Under the pieces are notes generated by a model. The model saw nothing but the letters and a program-made list of their open reading frames with translations. It did not search any database and was not told where the DNA came from. Below are positions 33,783-42,390 of a DNA stretch of 64,000 bases, in pieces (the first letter of the stretch is position 1; every line of letters starts with the position of its first letter). This stretch comes from Georgenia sp. SYP-B2076 (GTDB lineage Bacteria > Actinomycetota > Actinomycetes > Actinomycetales > Actinomycetaceae), in contig NZ_RXOZ01000036.1 of the NCBI RefSeq assembly GCF_003991205.1, forward strand, positions 62,001 to 126,000, given 5' to 3'. The translations under genes were made by a program, and so were the position numbers.

Positions 33783-34090
33783 GCACCTGGCGGGCGCAGG
33801 CACGGCCCACCCGGCTGGCGGAGGACATGGACGCGGCGCACCGCCTCGGCGTCGGCGCCGCCTCCGCGGGCCTGCAGGACGCGGCGCTCGGGGCCGCCCG
33901 GCTCACCGGCGACGGCGTGCCCCTGCTCGCCGACGCCGCCGTGTCCTCCGCGACGCCGTTCCTGCGCGCCCCCCTGCTCAGCCGCATCTCGCGGGCGCTG
34001 GCGCTGCACCCTCCGGGGGGCGACCCGGAGGACACCTGCCCGACGTGCGCGGCGCCCGTGCCGTGCGCGACGGCGCGGGCGCTCACCTGA
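33779..34090 (+). CDS. Small hypothetical protein coupled to the hydrolase-glycosyltransferase fusion
   Basis: 103 residues, starting at ATG 33779 inside the stop of the fusion gene (ATGA). Not recognised. The first ~80 residues are Ala/Leu-rich and helical; the last 25 contain CPTC and PVPC, four Cys that could bind a metal (inferred). No signal peptide. Tight coupling suggests it assists the fusion enzyme. Confidence 0.6.
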   Translation: MSTWRAQARPTRLAEDMDAAHRLGVGAASAGLQDAALGAARLTGDGVPLLADAAVSSATPFLRAPLLSRISRALALHPPGGDPEDTCPTCAAPVPCATARALT

Positions 34091-34092
34091 CA

Positions 34093-34108
34093 CGGGGCTG
34101 AGGCCCCG
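34093..34108. terminator. Short GC hairpin after the fusion operon
   Basis: CGGGGC (34093-34098), TGAG, GCCCCG (34103-34108), two bases after the stop of the small gene. Short stem, no T-tract: weak candidate. Confidence 0.35.
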
Positions 34109-34214
34109 GCCGGCCCGCGGGTCGGACCGGTCGGCGCCCGGACGGGTCCGCGAGACACGCCACGGATCCGGGGACGCACCCACAGGCCTGGCGGGGGATG
34201 TCGGTGGCCGGGGT

Positions 34215-34220
34215 TACGGT
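34215..34220 (+). promoter_or_regulatory. Candidate -10 for a leaderless sbcD mRNA
   Basis: TACGGT ends seven bases before ATG 34228, the same hexamer and spacing as at hisN. Confidence 0.45.
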
Positions 34221-34227
34221 CGCAGCC

Positions 34228-35439
34228 ATGAGGATCCTCCACACCTCCGACTGGCACCTGGGCCGCACCCTCCATGGCGTGGACCTGCACGGCGCCCACG
34301 AGGCCTTCCTCGACCACCTGGTCGAGCTGGTCCGCGCGGAGCGGGTGGAGGCCGTGGTGGTGGCCGGCGACGTCTACGACCGCGCGGTTCCCCCGGTGCC
34401 CTCGGTCGAGCTGCTCTCCGACGCCCTCGCGCGACTGAGCGCACTCACCCGTGTGGTCCTCACCCCCGGCAACCACGACTCCGCCGCCCGGCTGGGCTTC
34501 GGCTCCGCCCTGTACCGCGACCGCCTCTCCGTGCGCTCCCTGATCTCGGGCATCGGCGAGCCGGTCGAGATCCCGGGAGCCGACGGCGGCACCGGCGCGC
34601 TGGTCTATGCCCTGCCCTACCTGGACCCCGACATGAGTCGCGACGCCCTGGCCGGCCCGGAGGTGGACGAGGACGGGACGCCGGTGCGCCCGGCCCGCTC
34701 CCACGAGGCCGTCACTGCCGCCGCGCTGCGCCGGGTCCGCGCCGACCTGGGCGTCCGCCGCGCCGGCGCCGCCGCGCGCGTGCCCGCCGTGCTCGTCGCG
34801 CACGCCTTCGTCACCGGCGGCGCGGCGAGCGAGTCCGAGCGGGACATCCGCGTCGGCGGCGTGGACTCCGTCCCCTCCGGGGTGTTCGGCCCCGCCGACG
34901 GCCTCGACTACGTCGCCCTCGGCCACCTGCACGGCCCCCAGCGGGTCGGGCGCGAGGGGACCGACCCCGTGATGCGCTACGCCGGGTCCCCGATCGCGTT
35001 CTCCTTCTCCGAGCAGCACCACCACAAGTCCACCGCCCTGATCGACCTCGGGGCCGACGGCGTGCGCACCACCCAGCTCATCCTCGCGCCCGTCCCGCGA
35101 CCGCTCGCCGACGTCAGCGGCACCCTCGAGCAGCTCCTCGGCCCCGCGTTCGAGGACCGGGCCGGGAGCTGGCTGCGCGTCACGGTCACCGACGACGTCC
35201 GCCCCGAGCAGCTGTGGGCGCGGGTCACCCGCCGCTTCCCCCACGCCCTCGTGGTCCAGCACCAGCCCGCCCGGGCGCGTGAGCGCGCCCAGGCCGCGGC
35301 AGTCACGGCCACCCAGGACCCGCTGGAGGTCGCGGCCCAGTTCCTCCACGCCGCCGGCGGCCGCGCCCCGGACGACGCCGAGCTGGCGGTGCTCCGCGGC
35401 GCCTACGAGTCCGTCCTCGCGAACCAGAGGAGCGCCTGA
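34228..35439 (+). CDS. sbcD: Exonuclease SbcCD subunit D (Mre11-like nuclease)
   Basis: 403 residues from ATG 34228 (MRILHTSDWHLGRTLHG), where the phosphoesterase motif begins at once. Metal-binding motifs: SDWHLG, AGDVYDRAVPP, TPGNHDSAARLGFG, VAHAFV, and GHLHGPQRVG. With SbcC it forms the ATP-dependent nuclease that opens hairpins and processes DNA ends and cruciforms. Its stop TGA shares one base with the ATG of sbcC (TGATG). Length and motifs are complete. Confidence 0.95.
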   Translation: MRILHTSDWHLGRTLHGVDLHGAHEAFLDHLVELVRAERVEAVVVAGDVYDRAVPPVPSVELLSDALARLSALTRVVLTPGNHDSAARLGFGSALYRDRLSVRSLISGIGEPVEIPGADGGTGALVYALPYLDPDMSRDALAGPEVDEDGTPVRPARSHEAVTAAALRRVRADLGVRRAGAAARVPAVLVAHAFVTGGAASESERDIRVGGVDSVPSGVFGPADGLDYVALGHLHGPQRVGREGTDPVMRYAGSPIAFSFSEQHHHKSTALIDLGADGVRTTQLILAPVPRPLADVSGTLEQLLGPAFEDRAGSWLRVTVTDDVRPEQLWARVTRRFPHALVVQHQPARARERAQAAAVTATQDPLEVAAQFLHAAGGRAPDDAELAVLRGAYESVLANQRSA

Positions 35440-38400
35440 TGCGCATCCACCGCCTCACCCTCGAGGCCATCGGCCCCTTCCCCGGCCGGCACACCATCGA
35501 CTTCGACGCCCTCTCCGCGGGGGGCCTCTTCCTCCTCGAGGGCCCGACCGGCTCGGGCAAGTCCACGCTCATCGACGCCGTGGTCTTCGCCCTGTACGGG
35601 AAGGTCGCCGGCGCCGAGGCCTCGGACGACCGCCTGCACTCCGACCACGCCGCACCGGACGTCGAGCCGTTCGTCGAGCTCACCTTCTCTACCGCGGCGG
35701 GCATCTACCGGGTCTGGCGCTCCCCCGCGTTCCAGCGCCCCAAGAAGCGCGGTGGGGGCTTCACCGCCCAGAACGCCCGCGCCAAGCTGTGGCGGCTGGC
35801 CGAGGTGGACACCGCCGACGGCGGGGAGGGCGGCGGCGAGCCGATCTCCGCCCACGTCCAGGAGGTCGGGGGCGAGCTGGGCCGGATCGTAGTCCTCGAC
35901 CGCGCCCAGTTCACCCAGACGGTCGTGCTGCCGCAGGGCCAGTTCGCCTCCTTCCTCCGGGCGAAGCCCGAGGACCGCCGCGCGGTGCTCCAGGACGTCT
36001 TCGGCACGGAGGTCTACGAACAGCTGCAGAAGCAGCTCGCCGAGATGGCCCGCTCCGCCCGCGCCGCCGTCGAGCGGGCGAGCGTCCAGATCGGCGCGGC
36101 GACGGCCGCCTTCGTGAGCACCGTGGGGCGCGCCGCCGACGACGAGGGGTCGCTGACCGGGCCGGCGCGGGCCCGGGCGGACCAGCCGGAAGCCGACGCG
36201 GAGGACGACGTGACGGTGCTCCTCGCCGCCGCGGAGACCCTCGACGGTGACGTCCTGACCGAACGCACGGCGCAGGTCTGCTCCGCCGCCGCCGCGGCCG
36301 CCGACCGGGCCCGGGAGGCCGAGCACCTTTCGGCGGCCGCCGAGCTCGCGGCCCGCGGGCGCCTCGACGCCGAGCGAGGCCTCGCGGCCAGGATCGAACG
36401 CCGCACCTCGCTGCTCAAGGAGCACGAGGCCCTCCTCGGCCGCGCCCCGGAGGTGGGTGCCGCGGCGGCCCGGCTGGACCTCGGCCGCCGCGCCGGGACG
36501 GTCACCGCGGCGCTGCGCGCCCACGCCGACACGGCCCTGCTGACCGAGCGCACGCGCGCGGCATGGGACCTGGCCGTCGACGAGGCGCGGCGCGGCCCGC
36601 ACGCCGACCTTCTCGACCGCACGGACGGCGGCACCGACGTCCCGGCACTCCTCGCGGTCCACGACGCGGCAACGGCCGAGCAGGGCGCGCTCCTCGAGCT
36701 CGTCGAGCTCGAGGCGCAGCTGCCCCGGGCCGAGGAGGCGGCGGCCGCCACGCTGCGCAGCATCGAGGCGAGCGCCGAGGCCCTGGCGGAGGCGGAGCAG
36801 ATGCTCGCCGACCGGCCGGCGCTCCGGCTCGAGCTCGCGGGCAGCCTCGAGCAGGCGCGACGCGCCGCCGCGGAGGAGCCCGCGGCGCGCGCCGCCGCGC
36901 AGGCCGCCCGCGGGGTCCTGGAGGCGGCCGCCGCCGCCCAGACCCTGTCGGCGCAGGTCGTGGCGGCCGAGACAGACGTGGCCGCCGCCGCGGTCCGCGC
37001 CCGTGAGGCCCTCGACGTCGAGCACGCGGTGCGCACACGCTGGGTCGACGGGATGGCCGGTGCCCTCGCCGCCGGGCTGGAGACGGGACGGCCGTGCGCC
37101 GTGTGCGGGTCGCCGGAGCACCCGCGGCCCGCCACCCCCTCCCCCCAGCACGCCAGCACCGAGCAAGTCGAGGCCGCAACCGCCGCCCGGGAGAGCGCCG
37201 ACCGGGACCTCGGCGCCGCCCGGACCGCGCTCACCCGCTTCTCCGAGCAGCTCGCTGCCGCACGCCGCGCCGCGGAGGACCGGAGCGTGGACCAGGCCGG
37301 CGCGGAGCTGGCGGACGCGGAGGCACGCGTCACGACGGCCGCCGCCGCGGCGGCCCTCGCGGCCGACCTCGAGCCCCGGCTCGAGGCCTTCGACGCCGAG
37401 ACCGCCGCCCTGTCGGCCTCGGTCACCGGGGACCGCTCCAGCCTCGCGGTGCGCCGCGAGGGCCTGGCCGGGATGCGCAGGCAGCTCGCCGCCGACCGTG
37501 ACCGGTGCGTCAGGGCCCGCGGGGGCGCCGACTCCGTGACGGCACGCGCCCGGTCCCTCACGGCACGGTCCCGCTGCGCGCGGGCGCTGCTCGACGCCCG
37601 GCGGGAGCTGCTCACCGCCGAGGAGGCCGCCGCCCAGGCGGCGGCACGCCTGCGGCAGGGGCTGGCCGACGCGAGCCTGCCCGATGCGGCCGCCGCGCGC
37701 GCCGCCACCCTGCCCGCCGCAGAGATCGGCGCGCTCGAGCGGCAGGTCTTCGACCACCGCGCGGCCCTCGACCGGGTCGCCGCCGGGCTCGCCGAGCCGG
37801 AGATCGCCGCCCTCTCGGGCACCGAGACGGCCGACGTCGGCGCCGCACAGGACGCGCACCGGCTCGCGCTGACCGCCCTCACCGAGGCCACCCGCGCGGC
37901 CAGCGTGGCGCGCGGGCGGGCCGACCAGGCGACGTCCGCGCGGGAGGACCTCCTCGCCGCCCTCGCGGGGCACGCGGAGCGGTCCCGGGAGGCCGCGCCG
38001 CTGCTGCGGACGGCCAACCTCGCCAACGCCGGGGACGGCAACGAGACCTCGACGACGCTGGCGACCTATGTGCTGCTGCGCCGCTTCGAGGACGTGGTGG
38101 CCGCGGCCAACGAGCGCCTGGCCACGATGTCCGACGGGCGCTACGCGCTTGAACGGATCGACGAGCGCGAGGGCGGTCAGCGCTCCCGGAAGGCCGGTCT
38201 GGGCCTGCAGGTGCGTGACCACCTCACGGAGTCGCCGAGGGACCCGCACACCCTGTCCGGCGGGGAGACGTTCTACGTCTCGCTGTGCCTGGCGCTGGGC
38301 CTCGCGGACGTCGTGCGCTCCGAGGCGGGCGGCATCGAGCTCGGCACGCTCTTCGTCGACGAGGGGTTCGGATCCCTGGACCCGGCCACGCTCGACGCGG

Positions 38401-38546
38401 TCATGGGCGAGCTGGGCAAGCTCCGTGAGGGCGGCCGGGCCGTCGGGATCGTCTCGCACGTGACGGAGCTGAAGGCGCGCATCGCGGAGCGGATCGAGGT
38501 GCGCCGGCTCCCCTCGGGCGCCTCGACCCTGACCGTGCGGTCGTAG
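35439..38546 (+). CDS. sbcC: Exonuclease SbcCD subunit C (Rad50-like SMC ATPase)
   Basis: 1035 residues. Walker A GPTGSGKS at residues 35-42; Q-loop region VLPQGQFASFLRAKP near 170; two long Ala/Glu/Arg-rich coiled-coil arms from ~200 to ~850; a zinc-hook CAVC (Cys553, Cys556) midway between them; signature LSGGE at 939-943 and Walker B LFVDEGFG near 975. It dimerises through the hook and drives the SbcD nuclease. The coil is rich in Ala as expected at this GC content. Overlaps sbcD by one base. Confidence 0.95.
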   Translation: MRIHRLTLEAIGPFPGRHTIDFDALSAGGLFLLEGPTGSGKSTLIDAVVFALYGKVAGAEASDDRLHSDHAAPDVEPFVELTFSTAAGIYRVWRSPAFQRPKKRGGGFTAQNARAKLWRLAEVDTADGGEGGGEPISAHVQEVGGELGRIVVLDRAQFTQTVVLPQGQFASFLRAKPEDRRAVLQDVFGTEVYEQLQKQLAEMARSARAAVERASVQIGAATAAFVSTVGRAADDEGSLTGPARARADQPEADAEDDVTVLLAAAETLDGDVLTERTAQVCSAAAAAADRAREAEHLSAAAELAARGRLDAERGLAARIERRTSLLKEHEALLGRAPEVGAAAARLDLGRRAGTVTAALRAHADTALLTERTRAAWDLAVDEARRGPHADLLDRTDGGTDVPALLAVHDAATAEQGALLELVELEAQLPRAEEAAAATLRSIEASAEALAEAEQMLADRPALRLELAGSLEQARRAAAEEPAARAAAQAARGVLEAAAAAQTLSAQVVAAETDVAAAAVRAREALDVEHAVRTRWVDGMAGALAAGLETGRPCAVCGSPEHPRPATPSPQHASTEQVEAATAARESADRDLGAARTALTRFSEQLAAARRAAEDRSVDQAGAELADAEARVTTAAAAAALAADLEPRLEAFDAETAALSASVTGDRSSLAVRREGLAGMRRQLAADRDRCVRARGGADSVTARARSLTARSRCARALLDARRELLTAEEAAAQAAARLRQGLADASLPDAAAARAATLPAAEIGALERQVFDHRAALDRVAAGLAEPEIAALSGTETADVGAAQDAHRLALTALTEATRAASVARGRADQATSAREDLLAALAGHAERSREAAPLLRTANLANAGDGNETSTTLATYVLLRRFEDVVAAANERLATMSDGRYALERIDEREGGQRSRKAGLGLQVRDHLTESPRDPHTLSGGETFYVSLCLALGLADVVRSEAGGIELGTLFVDEGFGSLDPATLDAVMGELGKLREGGRAVGIVSHVTELKARIAERIEVRRLPSGASTLTVRS

Positions 38547-38567
38547 GGGCACCCGCCGGGCCGCCGG

Positions 38568-38627
38568 ACCGCGACCGTTCCGCGGCCCCCGGCTCAGACC
38601 GCGACAGTTCCGCGGCCCCCGGCTCAG
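38568..38627. repeat. 30-bp tandem repeat, two copies
   Basis: Copies at 38568-38597 and 38598-38627 differ at one base (GCGACCGTTCC versus GCGACAGTTCC). The second copy contains the stop codon of the minus-strand gene that ends at 38624. Confidence 0.8.
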
Positions 38628-39094
38628 CCCGCGGCGAGCTCGCGGCGCAGGTCGTCGAGCTCGAGGATGTCGAACCAGAGCAGGTCGCGGTCCGCGGCCC
38701 GCTCCAGCGCGTGGTCGTCCCCCGCGGCGGCGGCCGCGACGTCCTCCACCGCCTCGGTCTCGTCCACGTGCAGGGCGACGACGCGTGACCAGGCCACGGG
38801 CGCGACGAGCTCGACTGCGGTGGGCAGCTGCTCCTCCCCCAGGACCTCCGGGGGGAGCACCGACGTGTCGGGCACGTCCGCGGCGACGACGATGCGCCGG
38901 GCGACCGAGCCGTCCGCGGCGATGAGCTCGACCGACGCGTCGGCGGCCGCCAGCATCGCCACGAGCTCGAGTCCCTCGTCGTCCTCCTCGGGCATCTCCG
39001 CGCGCAGGGCCGCGGTGACGGCGTGCGCCCATCGCGGGGTGATCCCCGCGGTGTTGTCCAGGTCGGCAGCGGTGGCAGGCAGGTAAAGGCGCAT
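38624..39094 (-). CDS. DUF6912-like protein
   Basis: 156 residues. MRLYLPATAADLDN at the start, an acidic middle (EDDEGLELVAMLAAADASVELI) and LLWFDILELDDLRREL at the end resemble the DUF6912 family of actinobacteria, small cytoplasmic proteins of unknown function. No catalytic or metal motif is seen. It is convergent with sbcC. The family name is given from general resemblance and is less certain than the gene itself. Confidence 0.7.
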   Translation of the reverse strand: MRLYLPATAADLDNTAGITPRWAHAVTAALRAEMPEEDDEGLELVAMLAAADASVELIAADGSVARRIVVAADVPDTSVLPPEVLGEEQLPTAVELVAPVAWSRVVALHVDETEAVEDVAAAAAGDDHALERAADRDLLWFDILELDDLRRELAAG

Positions 39095-39120
39095 GCCCCT
39101 AAGTCTCCACCGTCCCGCCC

Positions 39121-40695
39121 TCAGCCGGCCCGCGCGCCCAGGAGCGCGCGTCGGCGTCGGCGCCGCACCGGCCCGGCGGGCCGGTCGCCGACCAGGCGCC
39201 GGGCCAGCTCGTGCAGCGCCGCACGCGCCGCGGAGGAGGGCGCCGCCTGCGTCAGGGTGCGCCCGTGCAACACAGCCTTGTCCAGCGCGGGCCGGTCGTC
39301 GGGCACGAGAACCGCGTCACCGACACCGGCGAACCTGGCCAGGGCCTCATGGATGGACTGGGCGGCACGCGGGCCGGCGGCGGAGGCGCGCACGCGGTTG
39401 ACCACCACGACGCGTTCGGCGTCCTCGCGCATCACCCGCCGGTCGCCCAGCTCCCCCAGCGCCATGACCAGGCGCCGGATCCCGACCGGCTCCCCCGCCC
39501 CGACGACGACCACGACGTCCGCCGCGGCCAGTGCCGAGACGGTGGCCTGGTGGCGCTGCGGACCGAAGGCCTGGTCGAAACCGCCGTCCACCTCGAAGCC
39601 GGAGCCGGTGTCGACGACGGTCCACGGGCTCGTCCGGCGGGCGACCTCCCAGACGACCTCCAGGGCCGCCGGGGGCAGCTCGCGCCAGCGGTCGGCCCGG
39701 GTCAGGCCCGTGAGGACGCGCAGGCCACCGTCGATGACGGGACACACGCGCTCCAGTGTCGTGGCATCGAGGCGGCCGTGGGTGGCCTGCCGCGCTACGA
39801 CGGCGATCGCGGAGGAGTCGTCGAGCAGGCCCAGGACCTGGGTGACGGACGGCGCCTCGGTGTCGGCGTCGACCAGCAGGGCCGTGCCCGCGAGCGCCGC
39901 CAGCTCCGCGGCCAGCGTCACGGCGACGGTCGTGCGCCCCGGCGCCCCGGGCGGGCCCCACACCGCCACGAGCCGCCCGGCGCCGGCGGCCGGACCGTGG
40001 TCATCGGCCCCGGCGCCCGCGGCCGGACCGTGGCCGTCGGCCCCGGCGCCCGCTGCCGGATCGTAGTCCGCCCAGGCGCCCGCGGTCGGATCGTAGTCCG
40101 CCCCGGCGTCCGGCGTCTCGGTGTGGGCATCGCCGTCACCGGTGTCGTCGGCGCGGCCGTCATCGGTGGGCGGCACGCGGTCGCCCGGCGCGCCGCCGAC
40201 CCGCCCATCATTGCTTTCGTCCCTGCCCGTCGGCCGGCCCCCGCGGATCCCCGCCGCGGTCCTACGAGCGGGCCCGCCGTCCGCCGTCGCGTGACGCGCG
40301 CCCGGCCCGTCGGGCGGCGTCGGCCCCGCCGGCCCCTGCCTCCCGGCGGCGCGGGCGAGCGCGACGACGACGTCGGCGAGCGCCACCACGGGCGTCTCGG
40401 CGGGCTCCACGCGGTCGGCCCCCAGCGCCGCGCACCGCTTCCGGTCACGCTCCTGCGCGACGAGCACGGCGGCGACCCCGGCCGCATGCAGGCGCGCGAC
40501 CACGGTGCGGTCCACGCCGGGCAGGTCGGCGGAGAGCACGACGACCGCCCCCAGGCCCGCGGCCGCGGCGGCGAGGACCTCGGGCACGTCGGCGCACCGA
40601 CGAACCACCCGCACGCCCGTACCCGGCGCGTCGAGCGCCTGCACCAGCTCCACCTCGACCGGCCCGGTCAGCGCGAGGAGCGCACCGACGCTCAC
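39121..40695 (-). CDS. CpaE/MinD-like ATPase with low-complexity linker
   Basis: 524 residues from GTG 40695, overlapping the SAF gene as GTGA. The N-terminal ~110 residues look like a receiver-like domain (VVVLSADLPGVDRTVV). A linker of Gly/Asp/Pro repeats spans ~125-245 (DYDPTAGAWADYDPAAGAGAD). The C-terminal ATPase has a deviant Walker A GPPGAPGRTT (near residue 250; the usual GGxGxGKT Lys is replaced by Arg), LLVDADTEAPSVTQVLG and VVVVGAGEPVGIRRL. CpaE-type proteins position pilus machines; no pilus genes lie here, so the role is open. The altered Walker A may mean weak ATP hydrolysis. Confidence 0.85.
   Translation of the reverse strand: MSVGALLALTGPVEVELVQALDAPGTGVRVVRRCADVPEVLAAAAAGLGAVVVLSADLPGVDRTVVARLHAAGVAAVLVAQERDRKRCAALGADRVEPAETPVVALADVVVALARAAGRQGPAGPTPPDGPGARHATADGGPARRTAAGIRGGRPTGRDESNDGRVGGAPGDRVPPTDDGRADDTGDGDAHTETPDAGADYDPTAGAWADYDPAAGAGADGHGPAAGAGADDHGPAAGAGRLVAVWGPPGAPGRTTVAVTLAAELAALAGTALLVDADTEAPSVTQVLGLLDDSSAIAVVARQATHGRLDATTLERVCPVIDGGLRVLTGLTRADRWRELPPAALEVVWEVARRTSPWTVVDTGSGFEVDGGFDQAFGPQRHQATVSALAAADVVVVVGAGEPVGIRRLVMALGELGDRRVMREDAERVVVVNRVRASAAGPRAAQSIHEALARFAGVGDAVLVPDDRPALDKAVLHGRTLTQAAPSSAARAALHELARRLVGDRPAGPVRRRRRRALLGARAG
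39980..40113. repeat. In-frame tandem repeats in the CpaE-like linker
   Basis: Two ~33-base and two ~30-base related units (each beginning GGCGCCCGC) encode Gly/Ala/Asp-rich peptides such as HGPAAGAGAD and DYDPAAGAGAD. Length multiples of three keep the frame. Confidence 0.7.
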
Positions 40696-41414
40696 GCTCC
40701 GCCGTCCTGCCCGTCAGCGGGAGAGGCGCCCTCAGCCCCGGGCACGCTCCCCACCGGGGGGTCCCCGAAGGTCGGCACCGCCACGAGCTGGCCGTCGCTG
40801 GCGAGCGCGCCCAGCACGTCGGGCAGGCTGAGGCGGGGCACGAGGAGCTCGACCGAGACGCCGGTGCCGCCGACGAACATCGAGCTGTCCTCGAGGACCT
40901 CGGCGACCACCAGGTCCGCGGCGAGGAGGGCGGGGTCCGCGGCCTGGGCCGGCTCGCCAGACGCGGTGCGGGCGACCGGCGGCAGCGTCAGCCACAGGTC
41001 CACCACCGTGCCCGGGCCGAGGTCCGCGGGCACGGAGAGGCCGAGCGGGACGACCACGGGGCGCAGGTCCACCGCGTCCGACCGGCCCACCGCCGTGCGC
41101 GGCACGAGCTCGCCCGCGCCCACCGTGCGGATGACCACGCTCGACTCCGGCGGGCCGTCGGCGGCGAGGAGGTAGCGCCCCTCCGGCGCACGGAGCCGGA
41201 CCTGCTCGACCACGAGGGCCTCGGCGTCGAGGACGTCGCCGGGGACCAGGGCCTGCCGCGCCGCGTACACGTCCGTCGTGGCGGCCGCGTCGCGCACCGC
41301 CCAGGTGCCCACCGCGACGGACCCGGCCACCAGGAGCAGACCGATCCCGAGCCGGGGGTCGCGCCAGGTGGGCCGGCGCAGGCGCCTTGCCAGGGGGAGA
41401 TCCGGGGAGGTCAT
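40692..41414 (-). CDS. SAF domain-containing protein (CpaB/RcpC-like)
   Basis: 240 residues. One membrane segment (residues ~22-42, LGIGLLLVAGSVAVGTWAV) is followed by an extracytoplasmic SAF domain (ARQALVPGDVLDAEALVVEQVRL), as in CpaB. Its stop overlaps the CpaE-like start, so both are made together and may act together. In Flp pilus systems CpaB is the periplasmic assembly factor; other pilus genes are missing here, so an orphan role is likely. This pair is commonly seen near secA in related genomes, by general recollection. Confidence 0.82.
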   Translation of the reverse strand: MTSPDLPLARRLRRPTWRDPRLGIGLLLVAGSVAVGTWAVRDAAATTDVYAARQALVPGDVLDAEALVVEQVRLRAPEGRYLLAADGPPESSVVIRTVGAGELVPRTAVGRSDAVDLRPVVVPLGLSVPADLGPGTVVDLWLTLPPVARTASGEPAQAADPALLAADLVVAEVLEDSSMFVGGTGVSVELLVPRLSLPDVLGALASDGQLVAVPTFGDPPVGSVPGAEGASPADGQDGGA

Positions 41415-41531
41415 CGCGTCACCGTCCTCATGGGTGGCCTATGGTGCCGTTCGTGCGGTGTTCGTGCCGTTGGCCGTCCACAGGTGCGCGGGTCTCCCGT
41501 CCCGTGCCCGTAATGGTGGGAGAATGGCCCC

Positions 41532-41783
41532 ATGTCGCAGCGCTTTCTCACTCTTGCGGACGTCGCCGAGGAGCTGGCGGTCTCCGTCGCCCAGGTGCGG
41601 GTGCTCGTGCGCTCGGGGGAGCTCGCGGCGATCCAGGTGGGCGGACGCAACCAGTGGCGCGTCGAGGCGGCGGCCCTGGAGGAGTACATCCAGCGCCAGT
41701 ACGCCCGCACGCGGGCACGCATCGAGGCCGAGCAGCCGGTCACGGAGCGCTCACCGTCAGCACCGACGCCAGTGCGAGACTGA
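41532..41783 (+). CDS. Small helix-turn-helix (MerR/excisionase-type) DNA-binding protein
   Basis: 83 residues. LTLADVAEELAVSVAQVRVLVRSGELAAIQVGGRNQWRVEAAALEEYI is a winged helix-turn-helix of the excisionase/BldC class, covering residues ~6-55. The rest is a charged tail. Its last 44 bases overlap the convergent gene on the other strand. GGGAGAA lies 10 bases before ATG 41532. Probable transcriptional regulator; no targets are evident. Confidence 0.85.
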   Translation: MSQRFLTLADVAEELAVSVAQVRVLVRSGELAAIQVGGRNQWRVEAAALEEYIQRQYARTRARIEAEQPVTERSPSAPTPVRD

Positions 41784-42267
41784 CGACCTCCTCCGCGACC
41801 CTGCCGGCGTCCGGGTCCGTCCGCAGGTCCAAGTGGTCGGCCCCGACCCGGATCAGCCACCCCGCGTAGCCCCCGGCGTCGCACGCCACCCGCACGCGCG
41901 CGCCCTCCCGGGCCAGCGCGCGGAGCACGTGGGTGACGCGCAGGCGCTGCTCGACCACCCCGGCCTGCGGCGCCGCGGCGCCCAGCGGCCAGGCGAGCGC
42001 CACCGCCGTCAGCGGCACGAGCGTGCGTCCCTCCCCCGCTCCCAGGAGCACCCACTGCGGGGCGACGTCGAGCACCTGGCCGCGCACGTCGGTTCCGCCG
42101 CGCAGCCGGAGGGTGACGGCCGCGCCCAGCCGGGCGCGAAGCCGGTCGCAGAGGCGCACGCCGCCGATCTCCGCCTCCGCCAGCTCGACGACCAGGCCGT
42201 CGTCCTCCACGCGCGCCGCAGCCTCGTACTGACTCTGCAGGTCCCCGAACAGGGCTTCCCAGCGCAT
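41740..42267 (-). CDS. Conserved hypothetical protein
   Basis: 175 residues. MRWEALFGDLQSQYEAAARVEDDGLVVELAEAEIGGVRL at the start and a possible LSM-like beta barrel (VTLRLRGGTDVRGQVLDVAPQWVLLGAGEGRTLVPLTAVALAW) follow. No signal or membrane segment. It overlaps the convergent HTH gene tail to tail by 44 bases. Common in actinobacteria in this neighbourhood, function unknown; an RNA- or DNA-binding role suggested by the barrel is a guess. Confidence 0.75.
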   Translation of the reverse strand: MRWEALFGDLQSQYEAAARVEDDGLVVELAEAEIGGVRLCDRLRARLGAAVTLRLRGGTDVRGQVLDVAPQWVLLGAGEGRTLVPLTAVALAWPLGAAAPQAGVVEQRLRVTHVLRALAREGARVRVACDAGGYAGWLIRVGADHLDLRTDPDAGRVAEEVVSLALASVLTVSAP

Positions 42268-42340
42268 GGACGCACGCTAGGGCACTGACCGCCCCACGCG
42301 GACGGAATTGCCCCGAATCGACGCGTCACTCCACCGTCCC

Positions 42341-42390
42341 GGTTGTCCACCGCTTCGCCGGTACCGGTTGTCCACCGCTTCGCCGGTACC
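42341..42390. repeat. 25-bp perfect tandem repeat upstream of the LysM gene, with DnaA-box-like cores
   Basis: Two identical copies, 42341-42365 and 42366-42390. Each has TTGTCCACC (42343-42351, 42368-42376), eight of nine bases of the actinobacterial DnaA box TTGTCCACA, and each ends within the palindrome CCGGTACCGG (42358-42367, 42383-42392). They lie ~100 bases before the LysM start. Confidence 0.8.

Noticed and set aside
35403-39032. 1209-codon open frame antisense to sbcC
   Set aside because: Low-complexity translation without domains; sbcC on the plus strand is intact.
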